DNA of 64,000 nucleotides from Bacillus sp. NTK074B (GCF_017303375.1 NZ_JAFKOH010000003.1:248001-312000), one strand, 5' to 3'. Shown: positions 1 to 9,791, counted from the first letter of the stretch. Made by a program: numbers and translations. The notes: generated by a model not told the origin, from the letters alone.

Positions 1-1668
1 GGATATACTTCGTGGGCGAAGTCTTTGCATACACCTCAGGGTCATTCCAAGGCGTATCTCCTAAATGCATCCGGATAAAGTATGGTATATCGGTATTCAC
101 GTAATGATTTCTCCAATTCGTAATCGCTCCCCCGACGGATGCCGCTTTAAAACGATCACTATAGATCGAGCAGAAGGCTGAAATAAATCCTCCCTGACTC
201 CATCCCATCACCCCTACTCGTTCCTTATCAGCGATACCCTTTTCAACGAGTGCATCCACCCCGGATATCACATCCTCGTAGTCACCGAGCCCAAAGTTTC
301 GGTAGTTTGCCTTTAAAAATTCATTGCCATATCCTGAACTTCCTCTGTAGTTAGTTTCCAACACGATAAAACCTTTTTCAATAAAAGGCTCCACAGGATA
401 TTTTTCATTAAAGCACCCTGAATGGATGGGGAAGGATGCCCACCCCGGCCCGCCATGGATGAATAACAATAATGGGTATTCTTTATGTGGATCAAAATCT
501 GCGGGAGTAGTTAAGACCCCTTCGATATCAAGATCATCGCTGCTTTTCCATGAGATGACTTCCCTGTGACTTTGACGCTTACCTTTGAAAAAGTGATTTT
601 CATCTGTGATTTTCTGGTCATTTACATAGATTTCGAAGGTTTCATTTGGTTTTGCCTTACAATAGGTAAGATGATTTCCATCCCCTGTGATTGAGGCATC
701 CTTTACAAAACCGTCTTCATTTTCAACAGCAACGCCATTTTCGGTTACCAATCCGATACAATAGTTCGTTTGATCCTGCCACGTAATGAGTATCCCTTTA
801 GACGTCCACCGTACCGGAATAACGGAACTATCCATATTGGACAGAGGTCGGGTGAACTCCCCCGTTTTCAAATCATAGATTTCCAGCGTATTGTCCTGAA
901 TATGGTTCTTGTAGTGATCCTTTTCCCTAATACTTGCTGTGTAACAGATTTGGCTGCCTTCGGAAGAAAAGCAGACGCTCCCTCCTAGCAACCTATCGAT
1001 ATTCAACTTTTGCAGCTCGCCTGTTTCTATATCGAGTATGGATAGACTTCTATTATATATTTCTTCCAAGTTTGGACTTGGAGAAGTCAGTAAAACCACT
1101 TTTTTCCATCCTTTGAAAGATCATATTCAAGTATATGAAACTCCTGACCATCCGTTAGTGGTTGTGCTTTTCTGCTGGAGTCATTGATTTCAATGTAATA
1201 CAGACAGTGATTCTGATAATCCCTGCCTACGCGATGGAAATCTCCATAGCTTTCCCTGCGCGTCTTGTTTTCCTCCGATTCTTTGGACTGTGCAAGGTAA
1301 TAAAAACCCTGCCCATTTGGAGACCATTTGAAGTGGGTTATCCCCTCTCCTTCATCCGTCATTTGAACTGCGGGAGAGCCATCTAATGACTTTACATATA
1401 TCTGATTTTTTTTATTAACTGAATGAAGGTAAGCAAGTTGTCTGGAATCCGGAGACCATGATGGGGACGCCCCTTCGTCGATACGGAAACATGGATCCTT
1501 CCTTTTTTCATAGATCCATATATGGTGTTGATATGTATTGGCTTTCCAGTCCGCTGTTTGTTTGACGAAGGCTATGTTTTGACCGTCTTCGCTTATGGTG
1601 GTGTCTGAAAAGGTTGGTAGTGAGAGTAGTTCTTCTATGCTTAAATATTTTTCTATATGGCTATTCAT
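1..1668 (-). pseudogene. S9 family (prolyl oligopeptidase-like) peptidase, frameshifted and cut by left edge
   Basis: This is a YuxL-like acylaminoacyl/oligopeptidase of clan SC, a cytoplasmic serine peptidase with an N-terminal beta-propeller and a C-terminal alpha/beta hydrolase domain. The intact first frame gives 193 residues with propeller repeats (for example SPSWSPDSRQLAYL and FKWSPNGQGFYYL) and then stops after KKWFY. Reading on one frame over, from about 1090 down to 1, the protein continues without another stop I could find: VVLLTSPSPNLEEI, later YPLLLFIHGGPG (about 430-480) and the nucleophile elbow GWSQGG (about 195-215). The break is at a run of six A on the coding strand (plus 1092-1097); seven A would restore the frame. 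The C-terminal Asp/His part lies beyond the window. It is either a true one-base deletion or a homopolymer sequencing error. Confidence 0.8.
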
Positions 1669-1783
1669 TCATAAACTCCTTAATCATTATTGGTATTGAC
1701 TTTAACTTCAACAAAAAGTGCATCAATCCCTGCTTGAATGGATGCTCACGTAAGGTTAGCCAAATCGGCGACCGACTCCCTAA

Positions 1784-2666
1784 CTATTTAAAGTAGTTCC
1801 TGATTTCCTTCACAACCACTTCCGTTTGATCCCAATGCATCATATGAGTAGCATCCTCTACCCACCTGACTCCCATATTGGAATGACTTTTCACATCTTC
1901 TAATAATCTGTCATTAATAATCGTAAATTCTTGGGGTAAGGTCGCCACCAGTAACAAAATATTATCCCCCAATTGACTATAAATTTCGTTAATCGGCGAA
2001 AAGGCCATAGACTTGATGACTGCCCCCGCAACTTCAGCATCCACAATGAGCTTCACTTTTCCATCCACTTCTTTCACATAATCCTTGGAAGCCGTCTCTT
2101 TATGTAGATTCCAATCGCTGTATGATGTAGCTTCTTTCGTATAAAAAGCTTCATAGCTTGGATATTCAAATGAGTCAAAGGATTCTGCCGTGTATTGAAT
2201 CTCTTTATCTACACTGTTAATGTTCGGCCATTTCCAATCTGGTTTTGATGAGAGTTCATCTACTATTTGATAAAAATGATCCTTCGTCGTATAGCCTCCA
2301 TCGAGCAGCGACGTTTTGATGACAACATCTCCATACTTTTTCATGAAATGGAGTGCTATATGCACCATATGAGTGCGCCAGAAAGTAAAATCTCCCTACA
2401 TTCATTTTCATAAGAATCTCATACAGCCAAGTGGTTATATTCTCCATTTCATATTCTGCATCGGTTTCAAATTTATCACTCTTCCCATGTCCGGGAAGAT
2501 CGATTGAAATGATCTCAAACTCCTCTTTTAATTCTTCAGCTATCTCTATGAAACTTAAACTTGTGTTTCCTAATCCGTGTAGACAAATGATAGTCGGCGA
2601 ATGGTTTTCTCACCAGACATGACCTCGTACTCGGTAGTGATTGATTGAAAGGAACATTTCTTTCAT
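1784..2666 (-). pseudogene. alpha/beta hydrolase, nonsense codon plus frameshift
   Basis: Read through its breaks, this is a complete alpha/beta-fold hydrolase of about 293 residues. The start at 2666 has an AGAGGTG ribosome binding site. Codon 19 is TGA (plus 2610-2612); the same frame then continues with the strand-loop TIICLHGLGN, DLPGHGKSDK and the nucleophile elbow FLAHSYGAY. A two-base loss in a TA repeat (plus 2357-2360) then shifts the frame into IALHFMKKYGD and on to the C-terminal WVEDATHMMHWD, which supplies the catalytic His region. Substrate is unknown. Two independent lesions make a real pseudogene more likely than sequencing error. The neighbouring S9 peptidase is also broken. 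Confidence 0.8.
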
Positions 2667-2791
2667 AGTGGCACCTCTTTTCTTATAAGTTATATTTTAC
2701 CATATTCGTATATATTGGATGATTAAAAAAAGAATAGACTGTCGCCACAATCACGAAAGTCTAACGGGAATATTAAAATCCCATTCATACT

Positions 2792-3949
2792 CTACTCAAA
2801 CCTCACCCTCCTCAAACCAACCACTAAAAACACAACCGCAAACCCAAGCAGAATCCCGACCGGTGCAGCGATATCCGCAATCCCTCCACCTCGCACCGTC
2901 AACTCAGCAAACCCTTCCATCCCCCAATACTGCGGAAGGAATGTTGCGACATTTTGGATGGCGTCCGGCATGATTTCAACCGGCCAGTAGACGCCGGCCA
3001 GCATGCAGGTGGAGATGATGATCAGATTTCCGAAGACCGATTGCTGTTCGGATGTTTTAACGAAACCGGCGATGAAGAGGCCAAGTCCGATCGTGCAGAG
3101 AAGCAGGCTGGAAACGAGAATCATGTTGGCGAACGGGTTACCCCATTCAATGTGAAAGATTTTCTGTGACAGTGTCATTAAGATACCGAACTGAATCCAG
3201 CCGATGAGAAAGAAGGCCAGCATATATCCACATAGTAATTCCAATTTGGTCGCAGGTGTGGACATCATCCTATACCAGACGCCGGTTTGTCGTGCTTCGA
3301 GTAAGATTCCTGTGCTCGATAGCATGGCGATCATAACGAACATGATCGTGAAACCTGCAGAACGTGCGGTTAGATTGTTCATCGTTTGGAGATTCTCATT
3401 CTTGGTGACCGAGACGGTTTCAAACGCTGCCGGCACCGATTTTAGTTCGTCTGAAATTTTCTCCTGGATGGCGGTTGGATTCTCTCCAGTCGTATCTTGG
3501 AAAAATCCTGCGGCCGCCGTGCTGACCTTCAGTTTTGTCATGCTGTCATTGATGAGTTGTTCGACTAGGGCTGCCCCTTCGAAGGAAGGCGAGGAAACAA
3601 AGACGATTTCGGGTGTTTCCTCGCTTTGTAATTTATCTTCAAACCCTTTTACCAAAGAGATGTACCCCGTTATTTCCTGGTTGTCAAATTGTTCTGCAAC
3701 GGACTTTGCACTTCCCTTTTTGAAAGTGAAAGCGTCAGATGCTTTCATGTCGTTGATCCATTGCTGTAACAAATCCGACTGGTCCCCATCGACCACTAGT
3801 ATCTCAGGCTTATACTCCCCATTTCCGGTTACGGCACCCCCGAAGATGAAGGTGAATAATAAAGGCATTCCGAACAAATGCAGCAGTGTCCGGCGCTTTT
3901 GAAAGAGTCGTTTAATCTCAAAACGGGCGGTGCTGATGATTTTCCTCAT
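2792..3949 (-). CDS. lnrN: ABC-2 type exporter permease, LnrN-like
   Basis: A 385-residue ABC-2 permease. It has a cytoplasmic N-terminus, one membrane segment near residues 22-42, a large extracytoplasmic domain (roughly 45-205) and five hydrophobic segments in the C-terminal half, the usual layout of this family. It is last of three transporter genes that follow a sensor kinase and response regulator in the order of B. subtilis lnrJKLMN (yfiJKLMN), where the LnrLMN pump protects against linearmycin-type polyenes. It lies 13 bp after lnrM, with AGGAGAGG before the ATG. The pairing with a second permease suggests the two form a heterodimer with the ATPase. The assignment rests on gene order and family, so the substrate is inferred. 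Confidence 0.75.
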   Translation of the reverse strand: MRKIISTARFEIKRLFQKRRTLLHLFGMPLLFTFIFGGAVTGNGEYKPEILVVDGDQSDLLQQWINDMKASDAFTFKKGSAKSVAEQFDNQEITGYISLVKGFEDKLQSEETPEIVFVSSPSFEGAALVEQLINDSMTKLKVSTAAAGFFQDTTGENPTAIQEKISDELKSVPAAFETVSVTKNENLQTMNNLTARSAGFTIMFVMIAMLSSTGILLEARQTGVWYRMMSTPATKLELLCGYMLAFFLIGWIQFGILMTLSQKIFHIEWGNPFANMILVSSLLLCTIGLGLFIAGFVKTSEQQSVFGNLIIISTCMLAGVYWPVEIMPDAIQNVATFLPQYWGMEGFAELTVRGGGIADIAAPVGILLGFAVVFLVVGLRRVRFE

Positions 3950-3962
3950 TCGATTCCTCTCC

Positions 3963-5177
3963 TTATCTAAGCTTTAATCTCAGTGAACCGATCCATAATG
4001 AGGCAAGGCCTACCAGTACAAGTATTGAGACTGGCAGGGTGATGGTATCCCACGATGTTCCGTTCATGATGTCAAGTAAGCCGCCAAGGGCCCATTTATT
4101 CGGCGCGATGCCAGCGAGTTGCTGCATCGCCTCTGGAAACGAGGCCAATGGGATCATCGAACCTCCGAGGAGTGCGAGAACCTGAACGCCGATTCCACCG
4201 ATGGAATCCACTGTCTTTTCTTCGGTCATGAAACCGGCAAGCATCATCGCAAGACCTGAAACCGAAATGGAATAAGCGATGCCAAGCAGTACGAGTTGCG
4301 ATACGTTACTGCCCCAGTTCACCCCGAATAAAAAGTGGGTGGTGATGACGAACACCGTGAACTGGAGGACGGTGAATGAAAGGGTCCCAAGGAACTTCCC
4401 TCCTATGATGGATGAGTGGCGGATGGGACTGATCATGAGTCTCGCCAATGTGTCTGTGTTCCGTTCCTGAATGATCGTTTTGGCTCCCATGGTCGTATTG
4501 AACAGGATAAACATGGCACCCATGGCGGCTGCGTAGTACTGCATGCCCGTAAGAGGCTTCTTACCGTCTTTTTCAGAGACGACCCCGTTTTCGTTTGAAT
4601 CGGCCACCGCAGTTAATTTTCCTGAAAGATCCTTCATGGTACCCGCAAGGTCGAGATTTTGGTTGGAAACCAGCACGGCAGAGGTCAGTTCCTTCCCTAC
4701 GGCCCGAGTGGCTGCCGATACGGTCGTCACCCGATTAGTGAAAGATTCAGTGATGGTGGACAGGATGGAGAACTGAAGATCTTTGCCGGGGTCTTTGAGC
4801 ATTTTGACCTGTTCGAACTCCCCATCTAATAACCCTTCTCCCCAGCGGTCAGGGAAGACAAGGCCGGCATCCACCTTCCCATCCTCGATGGCGTTTCGTA
4901 AGTCAGCTTCCGTTTTAAAATTCTTAACGGTGATGCTTTCCTTCAATTCTTTTCCCTGCAGAGTGTCGTGGAGGAATTGGTCTGTCAGCTCATCCTGTGA
5001 GGTTGCGACGACTCCTGCAGTCAGGTCAGGAAGTGAGCCATTTTCACTGAACACCCCGCTTAAAGCCGATCCAAGAATGGCTGTCAGGATAATCGGCATG
5101 AGTAATAGCGTGATAAAGGACTTGCGATCCTTGAGGCGGATCTTGATATCTTTCCATGCAATGGTGAACATGCTCAT
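3963..5177 (-). CDS. lnrM: ABC-2 type exporter permease, LnrM-like
   Basis: A 404-residue ABC-2 permease with the same architecture as its neighbour lnrN: an N-terminal membrane helix (about 20-42), an extracytoplasmic domain to about residue 215, then five or six hydrophobic helices ending in a short basic tail (LRLKLR). AGGAGGAG stands eight bases before the ATG. It sits 12 bp downstream of the ATPase gene and would be the second membrane subunit of the LnrLMN exporter. The kinase-regulator-ATPase-permease-permease order supports the assignment more than the sequence alone, because ABC-2 permeases diverge quickly. Confidence 0.75.
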   Translation of the reverse strand: MSMFTIAWKDIKIRLKDRKSFITLLLMPIILTAILGSALSGVFSENGSLPDLTAGVVATSQDELTDQFLHDTLQGKELKESITVKNFKTEADLRNAIEDGKVDAGLVFPDRWGEGLLDGEFEQVKMLKDPGKDLQFSILSTITESFTNRVTTVSAATRAVGKELTSAVLVSNQNLDLAGTMKDLSGKLTAVADSNENGVVSEKDGKKPLTGMQYYAAAMGAMFILFNTTMGAKTIIQERNTDTLARLMISPIRHSSIIGGKFLGTLSFTVLQFTVFVITTHFLFGVNWGSNVSQLVLLGIAYSISVSGLAMMLAGFMTEEKTVDSIGGIGVQVLALLGGSMIPLASFPEAMQQLAGIAPNKWALGGLLDIMNGTSWDTITLPVSILVLVGLASLWIGSLRLKLR

Positions 5178-5189
5178 CTCTTTCTCCTC

Positions 5190-6122
5190 CTAATCTCGTA
5201 ACGTTCGTCCTGTCAACTGCAGGAAAAGCGTCTCAAGATTCGATTCTTTGATTTCTACGGATTCGATCTTCAATCCAGCTTGAACGGAGGATGTGATGAT
5301 GGATGCGACGGCTTCCTGGGGATTCGGGGCAAACACTTCGATGATGCCGTTTTCTTGTAGGAAGGTCATTTGGTCATTTGCCGTTTTCTTCAAAACGTCC
5401 ATCGCCTGATCTGATAAGCTTTCCACCTTCAACTGGATGTAACTGCTGCCCGCAAGTCGGCTGCACAGCTCCGACTTCGTCCCAAGAGCAATCACTTCCC
5501 CGTGGTCCATGATGCCGACGCGGTTACAAAGGAACTCGACTTCCTCCATGTAGTGGCTCGTGTAAATGATGGTCATGCCTTTTTCATTAAGGGCTTTGAC
5601 CGTCTCCAGAATATGATTGCGCGACTGGGGATCGATTCCCACCGTAGGCTCATCCATGATCAACAGCTCCGGTTCGTGCATGAGGGCGGCTCCGATGTTG
5701 ATCCTCCTCTTCATTCCCCCTGAGAAAGTTTCAATCCGGTCTTTTCCCCGGTCCTTCAATCCAACGATATCAAGTACTTCCTCTACCCGTTTCTTTGCGT
5801 GGGCTCCTGTCAGTCCGTACATTTTTCCCCAGAATAAAAGATTATCTCTCGCGGACATGGTTGGGTAAAGGGCAATCTCCTGAGGAACCACTCCGATTTT
5901 CTTTTTAATCAGCACCGGAAATTGTTTCACCGATTGACTCGCCACCAGTACTTCCCCATGATCGTACGGCACAAGTCCGCAAATCATCGAGATCGTCGTC
6001 GATTTTCCCGCTCCGTTCGGGCCCAGCAGTCCGAACGACTCCCCCTTTTCGATCGTAAAGGACACGTTCTTCACGACCTCTTTATTTCCATAGCTTTTCT
6101 TCAGCTCTTTCACCTCTAACAT
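5190..6122 (-). CDS. lnrL: ABC exporter ATP-binding protein, LnrL-like
   Basis: A 310-residue ABC ATPase. The Walker A motif GPNGAGKST is near residue 35, the Q-loop VPQE near 80, the signature FSGGMKRR near 135 and Walker B LLIMDEPT near 155; the DrrA-like C-terminal extension (about 220-310) is typical of ABC-2 antibiotic exporters. It drives the two adjacent permeases. A terminator-like hairpin separates it from the response-regulator gene upstream, so lnrLMN probably has its own promoter in the 147-bp gap, plausibly the target of the LnrK-like regulator. Confidence 0.82.
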   Translation of the reverse strand: MLEVKELKKSYGNKEVVKNVSFTIEKGESFGLLGPNGAGKSTTISMICGLVPYDHGEVLVASQSVKQFPVLIKKKIGVVPQEIALYPTMSARDNLLFWGKMYGLTGAHAKKRVEEVLDIVGLKDRGKDRIETFSGGMKRRINIGAALMHEPELLIMDEPTVGIDPQSRNHILETVKALNEKGMTIIYTSHYMEEVEFLCNRVGIMDHGEVIALGTKSELCSRLAGSSYIQLKVESLSDQAMDVLKKTANDQMTFLQENGIIEVFAPNPQEAVASIITSSVQAGLKIESVEIKESNLETLFLQLTGRTLRD

Positions 6123-6211
6123 ATCTCCACACCCTTTTTTTCTTTGACTGTACGTAAAGTATAGCGTGGATCCACTCTTTCCAAATCCCTCCAGCGATAG
6201 AATTTGAACAT

Positions 6212-6240
6212 AAAAAAATACAGCTTTGATCGCTGTATTT
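6212..6240 (-). terminator. Rho-independent terminator after lnrK
   Basis: On the minus strand the stem AAATACAGC/GCTGTATTT is followed by TTTTTT. It separates the regulatory genes from lnrLMN and fits separate transcription of the two halves. Confidence 0.75.
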
Positions 6241-6269
6241 CACAGGAGTACTATGCTAAAAGTCATGGG

Positions 6270-6926
6270 TCAATAATGCGTAATATGGTAACGGACGGCG
6301 AAGATCGCCGCCTGGGTGCGGTCCCTCAACTCGAGCTTACTGATAAGGTTGGAAACATGATTCTTCACCGTGCCTTCTGATATATACAGTTCTTCCGCAA
6401 TCTCTTTGTTGTTCAATCCAAGCCCAAGTTTATTCAGGACCTCAAGCTCCCGTTCCGTCAAGTCCTTCACGATTTCAGGAACTGTGTTGATCTGTTCTGC
6501 GGGCTGATTTCGTCTCATTTCCTTTACGATATCCGAAGTCAGCTCTTTCGGCAGGACCATGCCGCCTGATTGAACCGTCATGATTGCCTGAACGATGGCA
6601 TCCGTCGGCATATCTTTCAGTAAATATCCGCTCGCCCCTTCTTCCAGCGCTTCAAAGATGAGCTCACTGTCGTTGAAAGTCGTGAGCATGAGCACCTTAA
6701 TGTCGGGATAGGCGGTTGTAATGAGCTTTGTCCCTTCCACTCCGCTCGCGATTGGCATGCGGATATCCATCAAAACGATGTCCGGCCGGAGCTCCCCGGC
6801 TTTCTCGAACGCTTCCTTTCCGTTTGACGCAACCCCCGCCACCTCGATTTCCTGTCTCAGGTCCAAGATTGTGGCAAGTCCGTCCCTCATTAATTCCTGA
6901 TCATCGACGATTAAAATTCTGACCAT
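6270..6926 (-). CDS. lnrK: NarL-family response regulator, LnrK-like
   Basis: A 218-residue response regulator: receiver domain (about 1-120) with acidic pocket D8/D9, phospho-acceptor D54 in VLMDIRMP and the switch Thr in MLTTFND, then a LuxR/NarL helix-turn-helix (LTERELEVLNKL ... GTVKNHVSNLISKL). The start is the ATG at 6926, which has GGGGGA six bases upstream; its A is shared with the stop codon of the kinase gene (TAATG), so the two are translationally coupled. It is expected to be phosphorylated by the adjacent kinase and to activate lnrLMN across the intergenic terminator. This role is known for the B. subtilis counterpart and inferred here. Confidence 0.82.
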   Translation of the reverse strand: MVRILIVDDQELMRDGLATILDLRQEIEVAGVASNGKEAFEKAGELRPDIVLMDIRMPIASGVEGTKLITTAYPDIKVLMLTTFNDSELIFEALEEGASGYLLKDMPTDAIVQAIMTVQSGGMVLPKELTSDIVKEMRRNQPAEQINTVPEIVKDLTERELEVLNKLGLGLNNKEIAEELYISEGTVKNHVSNLISKLELRDRTQAAIFAVRYHITHY

Positions 6927-8116
6927 TATGATTCCCCCATTTGCCATTTCATTTCTATTAACGGCACCGTTGCCTTTACACGGAACCCTTCTTTCATGCT
7001 TTCAAATACGGTGGTCCCTCCATGTTCGTGGATTCTGTCCCGCATATGCTTCAAGCCAAATCCCGGGTGGATATCCGCCGCTCCTTGTCCGTTATCCTGA
7101 ATACTGATTTCCACCCTGGATTCCGTGACTTCGAGCATGACCCTGCATTCCTTCGCCTCTCCGTGCCGGACTGCATTGGTGATCGATTCCTGTATGACCC
7201 GGGTCAGATCAAGCTGGATGGAGATCGGGATGGTGGTCACATCCCCCTTGACTGTAAAGCTTGCGACGAGACCCGTCATCACCTGATAATCTTCCAGTAG
7301 CTTTCGTATCGTGGTGACGAATGACTTCGGCTGGTCATGATCCTTCAAGGTTCTCACCGACAGGCGGATTTCCTGGAGTGTTTCCCTCGCCAGACCCTCA
7401 CAGAGTTCGATTTTCTCTTTGCTCATGTCCGGGCGGGATTCCATCAGCTCTTTCGCTACCTGAAGCTGAACGAGCAGCGCCGTCATCTTATGGCCGACCG
7501 TATCATGGATTTCCCCGGAAATCCGGTTTCGTTCACGGATCAGCGTCAGCTCCTCCACCTGCTTTGAGTAAAGATGCAGCTGCTCGTGAGCCGCGGTTAA
7601 AGCTGTATGCGTTTCCTGCAGTTCCCCGTACTGGGTTTCGATTTTGTCCCGTGCATGAAACAATTTATGTATGAGACGTCCAACGACTGCTTCGAATACG
7701 ATCAAGCTGAAATTGATGAGATTCTCCAAGAGAGAGAACGCGTCTGTTACTAGATATGTATAGTACATGGCTCCTGCCCAAATAATGAAAAAAGCTAAGC
7801 TGAATCCCCATAGAATCCGGTTATCCTTTGCCGATAAGAACAATGTCACTGCATTGATCCCGAACAGAATCAAGTAAAGAGACGATCCAGGGTATAAAAA
7901 TACAAAGCCTGTAATCAGGATGAAATCAAGGGCAAGAGGATAATAGCTTTGATTCCGGATGGTTACGAGCAGAAAATGATTCAGTATGAATCCGATTCCC
8001 GCAATGATTACATAGATGATTTGAGCCGTTGAAGGAGTATCGACAGATGAATAATAGATGTAACTGATCATGGTGAACATGACCAGGCGGAGAATATTTA
8101 AAAATGTGAATTTCAT
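6926..8116 (-). CDS. lnrJ: membrane sensor histidine kinase, LnrJ-like
   Basis: A 396-residue HisKA_3-type kinase. The first 150 residues are strongly hydrophobic with about five or six membrane segments and no long extracellular loop, a layout common in kinases that sense membrane-active compounds. A coiled linker (about 155-195) leads to the dimerisation helix with phospho-acceptor His204 in EIHDTVGHK, then the HATPase domain with N-box NAVRHGEA and G-box PGFGLKHMRDR. It heads the cluster that includes lnrK. The ligand is inferred from synteny with the linearmycin system. Confidence 0.8.
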   Translation of the reverse strand: MKFTFLNILRLVMFTMISYIYYSSVDTPSTAQIIYVIIAGIGFILNHFLLVTIRNQSYYPLALDFILITGFVFLYPGSSLYLILFGINAVTLFLSAKDNRILWGFSLAFFIIWAGAMYYTYLVTDAFSLLENLINFSLIVFEAVVGRLIHKLFHARDKIETQYGELQETHTALTAAHEQLHLYSKQVEELTLIRERNRISGEIHDTVGHKMTALLVQLQVAKELMESRPDMSKEKIELCEGLARETLQEIRLSVRTLKDHDQPKSFVTTIRKLLEDYQVMTGLVASFTVKGDVTTIPISIQLDLTRVIQESITNAVRHGEAKECRVMLEVTESRVEISIQDNGQGAADIHPGFGLKHMRDRIHEHGGTTVFESMKEGFRVKATVPLIEMKWQMGES

Positions 8117-8310
8117 GGGATCATCCCTATCTTGGATATGGGTGTAGAATATATTTCCATTATAACGCAGTTTGATGATTTGGAAGGGTGAAATTGGGTA
8201 GTGGGAATGAAATAATGGTTATTCCTTATCGGGAAATATGATGTGACGTTCATGACAAGGGGAAGAGGAGAATTTAGTAGCCATGGGACGTGTATAAATG
8301 GTACCAATTG

Positions 8311-8412
8311 GAAAAATACGCAATAAATAAAAAAACGACGCAATTAACGGGAAAATGACGCAAATATTTTAAAAAATGACGCAATCATGCTCGAAAATGA
8401 CGCAATTATTTC
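8311..8412 (-). repeat. helically phased short-repeat array 1 (TTGCGTCAT core)
   Basis: Five copies of (T)GACGCAA on the plus strand (ATTGCGTCAT on the minus strand) have their ACGCAA starting at 8318, 8338, 8358, 8379 and 8400, a pitch of 20, 20, 21 and 21 bp. Sequence between cores is A/T-rich and not conserved. The array lies 200 bp upstream of lnrJ and within the gap after the nucleotidyltransferase gene. It shares core and spacing with the arrays near 30.9, 35.7 and 38.5 kb. Confidence 0.85.
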
Positions 8413-8445
8413 CATCCGTCCTCTTCCGAAGATACAAAGCCGATT

Positions 8446-8484
8446 AAAAAAGAGCTTCAAGCCTATCATCGTGTTGAAACTCTT
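8446..8484 (-). terminator. terminator downstream of nucleotidyltransferase gene
   Basis: On the minus strand AGAGTTTCAA pairs with TTGAAGCTCT, followed by TTTTTT. It would end transcription of the gene at 8568-9383. The rest of the 8117-8567 gap holds the phased array and no open frame I can support. Confidence 0.65.
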
Positions 8485-8567
8485 TGCTCATACGTATCTA
8501 GATTCACTTTAACCCTATTTTCTTTTATTTTTTCAACAAACGGTTCATTATTATCCCACGACAATCA

Positions 8568-9383
8568 TCACGAATCACCAACAAACTCCGCCAACTCTTC
8601 GTACCAAACCTCTCTCAACGCATTTCTAAACAATATGTCCAGTTCCTCCGTTGGGTCAGGACGATCTATCTTAAGCGCCTTCCCATACGCTTCTACATGT
8701 TGGATTTGTTCAGAAACATATTCATTTATACTACTGAGCCTTGGCGCTAAGTTCATTTCCTCCCCGGCTACCTTCTGTTTTAACAGCATTGCGACTGATT
8801 CTTTCACCTCACCTGCCGGCAACAGCTCTTCAACCAGCTTCTGAAATTGAATCGGCGGGATTAAATGATATTTCTCGATCCACTTGGCAGCCAGCAAGGG
8901 ACGAAGCACATTCAGATATTTCTTGATCCCGCCTTCTTCATGATCTCGAAAATTCCTCTTCGCCATCTTAACATAATGGTACAGACTGGAGACCGGTGAA
9001 AATAGATTCTGGTCCATTTCCTTTATTCGATCAACAACAGAGTAGGGTTGGCAATACACAATCGTTGATGTAAGCCATTCGATGATTGACGGGTTTGATT
9101 TCCTTAGTAATCTCAGTGCCTTCGACAGCTCCCACCCCTTCATATCCAATAGCGGGTCAATCGGGATCGCGACGGAATCCCTCGCAGGAATTTCGATCAC
9201 ATCCCTTTTTTGATCGATGGATAAATACCAGTCAGGTTTGTGGATATAAATGAAGCGGACGTCATAGTCACTGTCCTTAGAGGGAAAGCCCCATGCCCTG
9301 CTGCCTGATTCGCAGGCGAATAACATTTTGACGTTGTGATCGATTTCGATTTGTTTGAGTATGCCGAGGATGTGATCTTTCAT
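8568..9383 (-). CDS. predicted nucleotidyltransferase (RlaP/YcgL-like family)
   Basis: A 271-residue protein of the polymerase-beta nucleotidyltransferase superfamily. The N-terminal motif GSRAWGFPSKDSDYDVRFIY holds the GS signature and the paired acidic metal ligands (DSDYD), a hallmark of the family annotated as YcgL or RNA-repair-associated RlaP. A third acidic residue probably lies in the DVIEIPARDS stretch. The C-terminal half is helical. The start is set at 9383, where GGAGGT precedes the ATG; an ATG nine codons upstream has no such site. It stands alone, so the substrate is unknown. Confidence 0.7.
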   Translation of the reverse strand: MKDHILGILKQIEIDHNVKMLFACESGSRAWGFPSKDSDYDVRFIYIHKPDWYLSIDQKRDVIEIPARDSVAIPIDPLLDMKGWELSKALRLLRKSNPSIIEWLTSTIVYCQPYSVVDRIKEMDQNLFSPVSSLYHYVKMAKRNFRDHEEGGIKKYLNVLRPLLAAKWIEKYHLIPPIQFQKLVEELLPAGEVKESVAMLLKQKVAGEEMNLAPRLSSINEYVSEQIQHVEAYGKALKIDRPDPTEELDILFRNALREVWYEELAEFVGDS

Positions 9384-9473
9384 GAGGGGATACCTCCTTT
9401 TGTACATTAAGATTCTAGCCCTCTTAAAAAAGCGTATCCTTTCATGTCATGTCATGCCGAATAGGCCATTCAG

Positions 9474-9791
9474 TCATTTTTCTGATCGTTCGAATGTGCC
9501 TCTTCTTCGGACAATCTCGAATCCTAACCGTTCATATAGTTTGATGGCCCCTGGGTTGTTTTGATTCACGTGCAGGCCGACGGGTTTCATCCCATCTTGT
9601 CGGAGTTCTTCTAAGCATTTAGCAGTCAAAACAGCACCGATCCCCTTCCCGCGCCATTCCGGAATCACACCCACTTGAATGATAAATCCTGTCTTCCCTG
9701 TGTCCCGAGCGGCTGTAATAAACCCCACTGCCTGATCATTGACTGTCACGATATAAGACTTGTCAGGCAGAAAGTCAGAGTCTCCAGATGT
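9474..9791 (-). pseudogene. N-terminally truncated GNAT acetyltransferase
   Basis: The open frame holds the acetyl-CoA-binding core of a GNAT (VGVIPEWRGKGIGAVLTAKC, then a C-terminal GAIKLYERLGFEIVRR), but the frame opens directly after the stop codon of the gene above and lacks the first strand and helices of the fold. The only in-frame start seen is a GTG at 9749 without a good ribosome binding site, leaving 91 residues against about 140-160 for the family. It looks like the tail of a longer gene whose 5' part was lost, possibly when the neighbouring ORF was joined to it. Confidence 0.65.

Noticed and set aside
3204..3902. 232-codon plus-strand ORF
   Set aside because: Antisense to the well-supported lnrN gene; no ribosome binding site and no family pattern.
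8113..8343. 76-codon minus-strand ORF ahead of lnrJ
   Set aside because: Runs into the phased array, overlaps the lnrJ start, no ribosome binding site or recognisable protein pattern.
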